The translations under genes and the position numbers were made by a program. From a bacterium (lineage in GTDB: Bacteria > Zixibacteria > MSB-5A5 > GN15 > FEB-12), in assembly GCA_030629485.1 (NCBI GenBank), contig DAOVOW010000180.1, forward strand, positions 1 through 5,153: a stretch of DNA of 5,153 bases. The letters are read 5' to 3'. The notes under the pieces are model-generated. The model was not told the origin of the DNA. It made no database searches and saw only the letters and a program-made list of their open reading frames with translations. Shown here in pieces: positions 1-5,153 of the stretch (the stretch's first letter is position 1; the number at the start of each line of letters is the position of its first letter).

Positions 1-180
1 TATCCGGAAGTGCTTTACGATCTGGCGGTGATACGTCTGGCCGCGGGCAACAAGACGACGGCGCTGGAAGCCCTCAAAGATGCGATACGATTGAACCCCA
101 AGTTGGCGACTCAGGCGTCCGGAGACAACGACCTGGCCGGGCTGCACGGTGAGCCCGAGTTTGAAAAACTGGTAAGGTGA
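1..180 (+). CDS. C-terminal end of a TPR-repeat protein (5' end outside window)
   Basis: Frame 1 is open from the first base to a TGA at 178-180 and gives 59 residues. They begin YPEVLYDLAVIRLAAGNKTT and continue with ALEALKDAIRLNPKLA, which has the tetratricopeptide pattern: an L-x-x-LA-x-x-x-x-x-G helix followed by A-x-x-x-L-x-x-AI-x-LNP. After the repeat comes a D-x-D-L-x-x-L-x-x-x-P-x-F-x-x-L tail (DNDLAGLHGEPEFEKLV), a common ending for bacterial TPR proteins, where the chain closes shortly after the last repeat. TPRs are protein-protein binding scaffolds. The partner, the upstream domains and the cell location cannot be told from this fragment. It runs in the same direction as the symporter gene, 80 bases upstream, with no clear terminator between them, so co-transcription is possible. 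The TPR call is fairly secure; any specific function is unknown. Confidence 0.78.
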   Translation, partial: YPEVLYDLAVIRLAAGNKTTALEALKDAIRLNPKLATQASGDNDLAGLHGEPEFEKLVR

Positions 181-260
181 GCTTTTAGGTTGCTCGCTAC
201 CGGCCGCAGACACAGTATGTAATTAGCCAAGCCGAGAACTTCCAAGACTCGAGACTGCTC

Positions 261-1610
261 TTGCTCGACAACATCGCACACTCTGTCGATAGCTTCTTAG
301 CCATCGCTGTCGATTACGCCTGGGGGATTCCGCTGATTGTACTCCTGATAAGCGCCGGAGTCTATTTCACTATCGCCGGACGTTTCATCCCCTTTCGCGC
401 GTTGAAACATGCCATCCGGATTTTGCGGGGCAAGTACGACAACCCCGATGATCCCGGGGAGATCAGCCATTTCCGGGCACTGTCGTCGGCACTTTCTGCC
501 ACTATCGGCATGGGCAATATCTCCGGCGTCGCCATCGCCGTGTCGCTGGGCGGACCGGGTGCTATCTTCTGGATGTGGGTCGCCGGGCTGGTTGGGATGT
601 CAACCAAGTTCTTCACCTGCACCCTGGCCTGTCTCTATCGCAAGAAAGACGAACGCGGTATCGAACAGGGTGGCCCGATGTACTTCATCGAAGTCGGCTT
701 GGGCAAATATTTCAAACCACTCGCAATCATGTTCGCCATCTGCGGCATGGTAGGTTGTCTGGCCATGTTCCAAACCAATCAGTTGTCGGGTCTGTTGCAC
801 AACGACTGGGGCATCAGTCGTCTCGGCACCGGGATCGTCTGTTCGGCCATCGTAGCGGTGGTGATTCTCGGCGGCATCGTGCGAGTCGGTCAGGTTACCG
901 CCAAAATCGTGCCGGCTATGTTCGTGCTTTATGTCACAGCAGCCCTTTATGTAATCCTTTCCAACGTGTCGGCGGTTCCGGGCATTCTTTATTCAATTAT
1001 TGACCAGGCTTTCGGTGGTGAGGCGTTGGTTGGCGGTGGTGTCGGCGTCGCCTTCAGGGAAGTCATACACCAGGGAATCAAACGCGCCGCCTTCTCCAAT
1101 GAAGCTGGTCTCGGTACGGCTCCGATGGCACACGGCGCTGCGAAAACAAAAGAGCCGGTGCGCGAGGGATTGATCGCGATGCTCGGGCCGTTCCTCGACA
1201 CAAACATAGTATGTACGATGACCGCGCTGGTTATCTTGTCGATGGGCGTTCCGGCGGCCGACGACGGCGTGGTGATGACGGTGAACGCATTCGCCAAGGC
1301 GATGCCCGGAATTGGACGGTATCTGCTGACGCTGATCATCATCATGTTCTCGATCTCGACGATGATCTCGTACTCGTACTACAGCCTGAAATGTTCGAGG
1401 TATCTTTTCGGTTACAACTTCGGCAGCTACTATATCTATGTCTACATACTGAGTCTCATCTTCGCGGCCATCTGGACGCAGGACATGGTGATCAACATCC
1501 TGGATACGGCTTTCGCGATGATGGCCATCCCGACTTTAATCAGCACGCTGCTGCTCTCACTGAAGGTGGTGAAAGTGACGCGGAGCTATTTTAGGCACAT
1601 GAGGTTGTAG
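261..1610 (+). CDS. Sodium:amino-acid (alanine/glycine) symporter, AGCS family
   Basis: A 449-residue inner-membrane carrier expected to couple Na+ entry to uptake of a small neutral amino acid. Family marks occur in the usual order: WGIPLIVLL near residues 21-29; GEISHFRALSSALSATIG at 66-83 leading into GMGNISGVAIA (83-93); the family signature GGPGAIFWMW (97-106); GGPMYFIEVGLG (137-148); FQTNQ (170-174); VILGGIVRVGQV (201-212); FSNEAGLGTAPMAHGAAKT (278-296); FLDTNIVCTMTALVIL (311-326); FSISTMISYSYY (363-374). Roughly ten hydrophobic segments are visible, and the length is normal for the family. The start is TTG at 261. The frame is open back to a TAG at 186-188 but has no ATG, GTG or TTG before 261, and the protein begins just ahead of the first conserved segment. 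Only a poor GAG (251-253) stands as a ribosome binding site. Two normally conserved spots differ: GMGN replaces the common GTGN, and S-Y-S-Y-Y-S-L (370-376) replaces the usual G/S-W-S-Y-Y-G. The family call is secure, but the substrate is not: it may be something other than alanine. Confidence 0.95.
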   Translation: MLDNIAHSVDSFLAIAVDYAWGIPLIVLLISAGVYFTIAGRFIPFRALKHAIRILRGKYDNPDDPGEISHFRALSSALSATIGMGNISGVAIAVSLGGPGAIFWMWVAGLVGMSTKFFTCTLACLYRKKDERGIEQGGPMYFIEVGLGKYFKPLAIMFAICGMVGCLAMFQTNQLSGLLHNDWGISRLGTGIVCSAIVAVVILGGIVRVGQVTAKIVPAMFVLYVTAALYVILSNVSAVPGILYSIIDQAFGGEALVGGGVGVAFREVIHQGIKRAAFSNEAGLGTAPMAHGAAKTKEPVREGLIAMLGPFLDTNIVCTMTALVILSMGVPAADDGVVMTVNAFAKAMPGIGRYLLTLIIIMFSISTMISYSYYSLKCSRYLFGYNFGSYYIYVYILSLIFAAIWTQDMVINILDTAFAMMAIPTLISTLLLSLKVVKVTRSYFRHMRL

Positions 1611-1645
1611 GAGGGGGCAAAGTTCTCCCGAGTTGTCCGCGCTTC

Positions 1646-1675
1646 CGTCATCCCTGCGCAGATGGTGATCCAGTC
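1646..1675 (+). repeat. Degenerate dispersed repeat, GTCATnCC...GGnATCCAG type, left copy
   Basis: The segment starts CGTCATCCCTGCGCAG and ends TGGTGATCCAGTC. It resembles the widespread intergenic hairpin repeat whose intact form is roughly GTCATCCC-CGC...GCG-GGGATCCAGTC. Here the stem has decayed by mismatches and G-T pairs, so the copy looks old. Translating such repeats often creates false small proteins, which explains the 90-codon minus-strand frame over this place. The assignment rests on recalled pattern similarity, not on a database comparison. Confidence 0.45.
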
Positions 1676-1743
1676 CCGGGTTCCTCGTGCCAACATAGAC
1701 GAGCCGGCATATATTGACGACTACTGGACGAACTGAACATGAT

Positions 1744-1770
1744 CCCTGGAATCCCTCCGCAAGCGGATGG
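1744..1770 (-). repeat. Degenerate dispersed repeat, inverted right copy
   Basis: On the plus strand this reads CCCTGGAATCCCTCCGC then AAGCGGATGG. On the minus strand it therefore runs CCATCCGCTTGCGGAGGGATTCCAGGG, with the same CATCC...GGGAT-CCAG layout as the copy at 1646-1675 but in the opposite direction. The core folds as TCCGC-AA-GCGGA (1756-1767) with further pairs outside it. It overlaps the start of a perfect hairpin GGGCC-ACC-GGCCC at 1769-1781, and the two stems share bases 1769-1771 at most. Two inverted copies some 68 bases apart look like the remnant of a small paired element, comparable to a bacterial interspersed mosaic or MITE-like unit. Confidence 0.4.
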
Positions 1771-1940
1771 GCCACCGGCCCTGATGGCCCTGACCTGAAC
1801 TTCTCCGGCCTGATAGGTCTTGGCGACATCTTTGGCGCAAACGAGACTTATCGTATTAAGTTAATCCCGCGACTGCCCAGACGCAAATCCTATCTTCTCA
1901 ATGTGTTCACCAAATCAAGGAAATTCAGGTACATAGATCC

Positions 1941-1958
1941 AAAATGGGGACACTAAGC
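1941..1958 (+). repeat. Short motif, left member of an inverted pair bracketing the C69 gene
   Basis: The 18 bases AAAATGGGGACACTAAGC match the minus strand of 4017-4034 (CAAAGGTGGACACTAAGC) at 15 of 18 positions, including an unbroken run of 11, GGACACTAAGC. The two copies point towards each other across the dipeptidase gene. Outside these 18 bases I see no clear extension of the match. Motifs with GTGGACACT or GGGGACACT often lie at ends or edges of insertion elements, but no transposase is present here, so that reading is a guess. Confidence 0.4.
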
Positions 1959-2078
1959 CCATGTGGAAATCAAATGGCTTGGTGATCAGTTTGTGACCAC
2001 ATTTCTGCCTGACGCAGTCGCAATTGATACAAAGTTATACTTAAGCCAAGCCTCACTCTCGCATGGCGTCACGTGCCT

Positions 2079-2106
2079 AACGAAGAAACCCACCATGAAT
2101 GGCGGG
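2079..2106 (-). terminator. Probable intrinsic terminator of the C69 dipeptidase gene
   Basis: On the minus strand, about 82 bases past the TGA of the dipeptidase gene, the sequence CCCGCC-ATTCAT-GGTGGG forms a six-pair stem (one G-T pair) with a six-base loop. It is followed directly by TTTCTTCGTT, a T-rich tail. Two further G-T pairs can extend the stem outwards. The stem is short and the tail is interrupted, so termination may be partial. The same bases could belong to a dispersed GC-rich hairpin repeat instead, since GGCGGGCCGCCGGG continues next to it. Confidence 0.5.
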
Positions 2107-2188
2107 CCGCCGGGCTGGCTGCAACTGAATGATTCTCCTCTGGGCAACGAGAATACCGAGCTTTCCCCCTCCTTGAGTTTCGCATCTC

Positions 2189-3844
2189 TCAATCAATCAG
2201 TCTCGTTTCCGAAACTGTCGTATCGACATTGGGCAGACGGAATTGATCAGGACGTGCCCGCACCACTTTGCGCAACCAGCTTTCCGGGTAACCTCGTTCT
2301 TTGGGACGGCCGTTCTCGTCCTTAACGTAGCCATCGTTGTACTTCGTCAGTAAATGCTCGGCCAGTGTCTTCCAGCGATCCACCACCTGCTCGGCGTGCA
2401 TTACCGAATAGTCCGTCAGGTAGCGTGTCATTAGTTCCGGATCAGACTCCGACAACTCCAGTGCTGTTTTTTCGACCGCCGGCTGCAATGTCAGGAACGT
2501 TGCCTCCAAATCACTCTGGACAGCCTGAATCTCCGGCAGCATGAACGAGTATTTCAGATTGGCAAAATTGGCTACGAAGTTAAACACCCACCAGGCCGAT
2601 TCCCACGAGAAAGCTCCCAGTTTGCCGACCGTGAATGACTCCGGAATGGCATTAATACCACAGTACAAGGGGAAATAGCAGGTGGTATAGGTGTCGTCAA
2701 CACCGTACCAGTAGACACCGCCAATCTTGTCGGGTAGCCAGCCGCGCGACTGCGATACGAAAGAGAAACCGGTCTGCTGCGTTGAGATAGGACGCTCCCA
2801 GGCATATTCTGGACCGATTGTGTCCGCGCTGTCCGGTCGCCAGGTCATTGGGCGCCAACGATTGGGAGTCCCATACGGCCCGGCGTCGACTCCCTTGGTC
2901 ATGTCATAAAGTGTTCCCTCATAGTGATCTCGCATCAAGGAAAAAACGTCTGAGAGGGAAAGCTTTTTGTCAGCCTTGATCCACAGTGGATACGGTTCGG
3001 CGTCCGGCACAGATCGATGGTAGTCGGGTGAGAAGTTTTCCGACGGTGCGGCGCGACGGAAGATTGACCACACCCGCCCGTCAGCATACCGTCTGTTCTT
3101 TGGCGTGGCCGGACAGTAAGCTTCACGGTAGCGGAACGGTTCAGCGGAGTTGGGATCATAGTAGTTCTTCTCGACGGCGAAAGAAATAACATCCTCTGAA
3201 TATAAACAATTCTCCGGATCATCCAGGGGGAACTCCCCGATGCGCGCCTTGTTGGCGTGACACGATATGTATCCGTCCGGGATGCGCAGCGCAACCCAAT
3301 GCGCTCCCTCGCCGCCCGGACCGGGGCCGATGATTTCCATGATCCAGACCTCTTTGGTGTCGGCGATGGAAAACGTTTCCCCGCCCGAGCGGTAGCCGTG
3401 CACAGCCACCAGGTCGGTCATTACCCTGATTGCCTCACGTGCCGTTCTGGCTCGTTTGAGCGCAAGCACCATCATGTCCCAGTAATGCAACAAACCGTCA
3501 GGGTTGCGCAACTCCTCACGGCCACCGAAGGTGGTCTCGCTTATGGCAAGTTGATGTTCGTTCATCAGATCGACCACGGCATACGTGTGAGCGACCTGTG
3601 CAATCTTGCCGCGGACCTTGCCGCTCCACTCAGTAATCTCGACCGAGTCTCCATCCGGGTGGTCCGCCGCCGGACTGTACTCCAGAGTCGGGTGAAACTC
3701 GCCGTCGCAGGTGTAGGTGATCATTACCGAGCCGTCTGCCGAGGCTCCCTTGGTTACCAGCAGATTAGTACATGCCGGGCACGGTACGGTGGCCAGTACA
3801 ACAATCAAACCGATGTATACAGGAATAGCAGCACGCTTTGTCAT
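2189..3844 (-). CDS. Secreted C69-family dipeptidase (Ntn-hydrolase)
   Basis: Encodes 551 residues from the ATG at 3844. A TTG five codons further upstream is in frame, but it lies at the ribosome binding site AGAGGA (3851-3856), which sits six bases before the ATG, so the ATG is chosen. Residues 1-24 form a signal peptide (MTKR, hydrophobic IGLIVVLATV, then PCPA). Cleavage after Ala24 would expose Cys25, the expected N-terminal nucleophile of this amidohydrolase family, in CTNLLVTKGASADGSVM (25-41). Other family marks are NEHQLAISETTFGGREEL (95-112), GLLHYWDMMVLALKRARTA (117-135), YRSGGETFSIADTKEVWIME (151-170), WVALRIPDGYISCHANKARI (183-202), and a substrate-domain region with MTWRP and VYWYGVDDTYTTCYFPLYCG (377-396). 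A helical tail with LQPAVEK and YLTDYSVMHAEQVV follows. The length suits the longer exported group; the cytosolic lactobacillal enzyme is shorter. Likely role: periplasmic hydrolysis of dipeptides. Dipeptide preference is unknown. Confidence 0.95.
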   Translation of the reverse strand: MTKRAAIPVYIGLIVVLATVPCPACTNLLVTKGASADGSVMITYTCDGEFHPTLEYSPAADHPDGDSVEITEWSGKVRGKIAQVAHTYAVVDLMNEHQLAISETTFGGREELRNPDGLLHYWDMMVLALKRARTAREAIRVMTDLVAVHGYRSGGETFSIADTKEVWIMEIIGPGPGGEGAHWVALRIPDGYISCHANKARIGEFPLDDPENCLYSEDVISFAVEKNYYDPNSAEPFRYREAYCPATPKNRRYADGRVWSIFRRAAPSENFSPDYHRSVPDAEPYPLWIKADKKLSLSDVFSLMRDHYEGTLYDMTKGVDAGPYGTPNRWRPMTWRPDSADTIGPEYAWERPISTQQTGFSFVSQSRGWLPDKIGGVYWYGVDDTYTTCYFPLYCGINAIPESFTVGKLGAFSWESAWWVFNFVANFANLKYSFMLPEIQAVQSDLEATFLTLQPAVEKTALELSESDPELMTRYLTDYSVMHAEQVVDRWKTLAEHLLTKYNDGYVKDENGRPKERGYPESWLRKVVRARPDQFRLPNVDTTVSETRLID

Positions 3845-3850
3845 GATTGA

Positions 3851-3856
3851 TCCTCT
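3851..3856 (-). promoter_or_regulatory. Ribosome binding site of the C69 dipeptidase gene
   Basis: The minus strand reads GAGAGGATCAATCATG. AGAGGA lies six bases before the ATG at 3844, the usual distance. This decides the start against the in-frame TTG at 3859, whose codon is immediately followed by these very bases and which has only GAGGAAGAG farther upstream. Confidence 0.65.
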
Positions 3857-3883
3857 CAAAGCTATATCTCTTCCTCAAAACAC

Positions 3884-3913
3884 AGTGTAGCAAGAGCACG
3901 TGCCCAAACGCAA
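3884..3913 (-). promoter_or_regulatory. Possible sigma-70-like promoter of the C69 dipeptidase gene
   Basis: On the minus strand TTGCGT (3908-3913) and TACACT (3884-3889) are separated by 18 bases, with TACACT 39 bases upstream of the ATG. Matches to the classic boxes are 3 of 6 and 4 of 6, so this is weak. The placement in the spacer upstream of a gene with its own good ribosome binding site makes it reasonable. In a Bacteroidetes-like host the promoter consensus would differ and this call would fall. Confidence 0.22.
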
Positions 3914-4016
3914 GCGGAAGATTTAGAACAACGCCGCGCCAGTCCACAACCCAACGATTCTGCTGTCGGTGTCGGGACCTTTGTTGTCTCGACCTACTCT
4001 TGCTCTGTTGGCGCCC

Positions 4017-4034
4017 GCTTAGTGTCCACCTTTG
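4017..4034 (-). repeat. Short motif, right member of the inverted pair bracketing the C69 gene
   Basis: On the minus strand this reads CAAAGGTGGACACTAAGC. It shares GGACACTAAGC exactly with 1948-1958 on the plus strand and 15 of 18 bases over the full length. It starts about 30 bases past the stop of the tricorn-like gene. With its partner it encloses some 2.1 kb holding the whole dipeptidase gene, its possible promoter and its probable terminator. It may be an insertion-element end, a dispersed repeat or chance. Confidence 0.4.
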
Positions 4035-4065
4035 AAGGCATGTCTGACTCGTCGATACCCTTAGT

Positions 4066-5153
4066 CTACCTCGATTCCGGTGGACCGGGGAGAGTCGGCA
4101 ACGGGGTCGGACGACCCTCCGATCTAATCTTGTCCATTACATAGTCGATGGCCGCCTGAAGTTGATCATCGTAACCACGCGCCAACCTGTCTGGCAGATT
4201 ATCAACCTCGATATCCGGCTCCACTCCGATGTTCTCCATGATCCACTCACCGTCAAGCGAGAAGATGCTGAACTCCGGCGAAGTATAATATCCGCCATCG
4301 ATCAGCGGGCGATAGCCACGAATGCCAATCACGCCGCCCCAAGTACGTTTCCCCATCAAGGGGCCCAGCCCATATTTACGGAAGAAGTAGGGGAAGTAGT
4401 CGCCGTCGGAGCAGGAGCGCTCGTTCATTAGGGTCACCATGTGGGCGTTAATACCGGTTCCCGGGGTCGGTCCGGGTTCGAATGTTCGTGAGGCATGCAT
4501 TGCCACGATCACTTTGCGGAGACGATCCAGTATCAATCCAGAAACAAACCCGCCACCATTATAGCGGACGTCGATAATCAATCCTGGCTTGCGCAGCTGA
4601 TGATAGAACATCTTGGCGAAACGGTATAGTCCATAGCTGTCCATGTCCGGAATGTGCAGATAACCGATCTGCCCGCCGGAGAGGGAGTCGACATACAGCC
4701 GTCTGTCTTCTACCCAGTTGAAATATCGTAGGGCTTCTTCAGAGGCAATCGGCCGGACAGTTACTTCACGCGCTCCCTTCATGGTCGGGTTGCTATTAAC
4801 AGTCAGGGTGACCAGCCTGTCTGCCTTGTTTACCATCAAGGAATAGGGGTTAACCCCGGTCGCGACCTGATGACCATCGATGGCAAGAAGATAGTCGCCT
4901 TCGTTGACGCCAACGCCGGGTTCCCGTAAGGGTGAACGGAGATTCTCATCGAAGTTCTCGCCGCGAAGGATGCGGCTTATTCTGACTTGATCGGCTTGGT
5001 GGTCAACTTCAAAATCAACTCCCAATAATCCGACCTCACTGCCGGGAATGCGGGCTTTTTCACCGCCGCCGACATACGTATGCGAGCAAGCCAATTCTCC
5101 GATCATTTCGCCGATCAGATAGGTCAGGTCAAAACGGTGGGCGCAGTATGGCA
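4066..5153 (-). CDS. Tricorn-type S41 protease, C-terminal third (5' end outside window)
   Basis: The frame is open from the right edge to the TAG at 4066-4068 and gives 361 residues. The ATG at 5106 is not the start: it is the Met inside the conserved stretch HRFDLTYLIGEMIGELACSH, whose first part lies upstream of it. Numbering from the edge, Ser23-His24 in ACSHTYVGGG match tricorn Ser745-His746. Residues about 42-135 are a PDZ domain (GLLGVDFEV, then GVNEGDYLLAIDGHQV). The S41 core follows: IGYLHIPDM, then LIIDVRYNGGG, whose glycines form the oxyanion side. NERSCSDGD has Ser248 (codon 4408-4410) as nucleophile, followed by GKRTWGGVIG and ENIGVEPDIEV, where Glu306 fits tricorn Glu1023. All catalytic residues are therefore kept. 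The tail GYDDQLQAAIDYVM plus a proline-rich end is typical. Beta-propeller domains and any signal peptide would lie beyond the window. Likely role: trimming oligopeptides to short products, probably in the periplasm in this setting. The same-strand C69 gene lies 221 bases downstream. Confidence 0.93.
   Translation of the reverse strand, partial: PYCAHRFDLTYLIGEMIGELACSHTYVGGGEKARIPGSEVGLLGVDFEVDHQADQVRISRILRGENFDENLRSPLREPGVGVNEGDYLLAIDGHQVATGVNPYSLMVNKADRLVTLTVNSNPTMKGAREVTVRPIASEEALRYFNWVEDRRLYVDSLSGGQIGYLHIPDMDSYGLYRFAKMFYHQLRKPGLIIDVRYNGGGFVSGLILDRLRKVIVAMHASRTFEPGPTPGTGINAHMVTLMNERSCSDGDYFPYFFRKYGLGPLMGKRTWGGVIGIRGYRPLIDGGYYTSPEFSIFSLDGEWIMENIGVEPDIEVDNLPDRLARGYDDQLQAAIDYVMDKIRSEGRPTPLPTLPGPPESR

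Larger units (their letters stand above)
1611..2188. other. 578-base intergenic stretch between convergent genes, no convincing gene
   Basis: This lies between the stop of the symporter gene and the stop of the C69 dipeptidase gene, which converge here. Open frames of 80 to 120 codons exist on both strands (for example 1714-1956 and 1963-2325 on +). Their translations lack domain-like composition, have no good ribosome binding sites, and one runs well into the dipeptidase gene antisense. What I can support inside is a degenerate inverted repeat pair (1646-1675 and 1744-1770), a perfect GGGCC-ACC-GGCCC hairpin at 1769-1781, a short motif at 1941-1958 with an inverted partner near 4017-4034, a small 6-bp hairpin at 2132-2154, and a terminator-like structure at 2079-2106 for the minus-strand gene. 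No clear intrinsic terminator for the symporter was found. A weak five-pair stem at 1613-1629 has no T run. Confidence 0.7.
3845..4065. other. 221-base spacer between the two protease genes, unexplained
   Basis: No gene is supported: frames of 60-62 codons on both strands are antisense to, or overlap, the dipeptidase start and have no domain-like translation. It contains the ribosome binding site and possible promoter listed separately, the inverted motif at 4017-4034, and an 8-base perfect inverted repeat AGCAAGAG (3889-3896) and CTCTTGCT (3997-4004) enclosing about 100 bases. No strong stem followed by a T run was found downstream of the tricorn-like stop, so read-through into the dipeptidase gene cannot be excluded. 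Confidence 0.55.

Noticed and set aside
190..221. TTGCTC and TATGTA as a promoter for the symporter gene
   Set aside because: The spacing is 20 bases and the -10 box matches only 3 of 6 positions, so it is no better than chance.
1613..1629. Stem GGGGG...CTCCC right after the symporter stop as a terminator
   Set aside because: Only five pairs including one G-T, and no T run follows.
1557..1829. 90-codon minus-strand open frame over the symporter stop
   Set aside because: Its Arg- and Pro-rich translation, with NPGLDHHLRRDDG, is the usual artefact of reading through a dispersed hairpin repeat.
1714..1956. 80-codon plus-strand open frame in the symporter-dipeptidase gap
   Set aside because: Its start region covers the repeat-like hairpins, there is no ribosome binding site, and the translation shows no domain or consistent composition. 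Kept as part of the non-coding stretch.
1963..2325. 120-codon plus-strand open frame overlapping the 3' end of the dipeptidase gene
   Set aside because: It starts in an atypical codon with no ribosome binding site, runs about 137 bases antisense into a clearly real gene, and its translation resembles nothing I recognise.
3257..3850. 197-codon plus-strand open frame opposite the dipeptidase start
   Set aside because: It lies fully antisense to the signal peptide and catalytic core of a well-conserved gene. Its length follows from the codon bias of the true strand.
1..5153. CRISPR arrays, tRNA or rRNA genes, transposase genes
   Set aside because: No regularly spaced direct repeats, no cloverleaf-like segment, no rRNA-like stretch and no transposase motifs were seen on either strand.

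Overview
The window looks like chromosomal DNA of a Gram-negative, probably uncultured bacterium. Base composition is moderately GC-rich. One gene has a TTG start with almost no ribosome binding site. Two genes encode proteases of types usually exported across the inner membrane. Secreted C69 dipeptidases with a long helical C-terminal extension and bacterial tricorn-like proteases together suggest the FCB superphylum and relatives (Bacteroidetes, Zixibacteria, Latescibacteria-like lineages). That placement is an inference from protein style, not something the sequence proves.

Layout, left to right. The end of a TPR-repeat protein reads in from the left edge (+). After an 80-base gap comes a complete sodium:amino-acid symporter of the AGCS family (+, 261-1610). 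Then 578 bases carry no convincing gene. They hold two decayed inverted copies of a dispersed repeat of the GTCATnCC...GGnATCCAG type, some small hairpins, and a probable intrinsic terminator serving the gene on the right. Next is a complete secreted C69 dipeptidase on the minus strand (2189-3844), with its catalytic Cys placed right after the signal peptide. A 221-base spacer follows, and then the C-terminal third of a tricorn-type S41 protease (minus strand, running off the right edge) with PDZ domain, nucleophile Ser, catalytic His and Glu all visible.

The three recognisable proteins suggest a common theme. A tricorn-like protease trims oligopeptides, a dipeptidase splits dipeptides, and a sodium-driven carrier imports small neutral amino acids. 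The carrier is convergent with the proteases and so is not in the same operon. The two proteases share a strand but are separated by 221 bases with a possible separate promoter. Any functional link is inference.

I do not see a clearly new multi-gene system. The points most worth a second look are substitutions in the normally conserved binding-site motifs of the symporter, an inverted pair of 18-base motifs that bracket the dipeptidase gene, and the unexplained spacer between the two protease genes.
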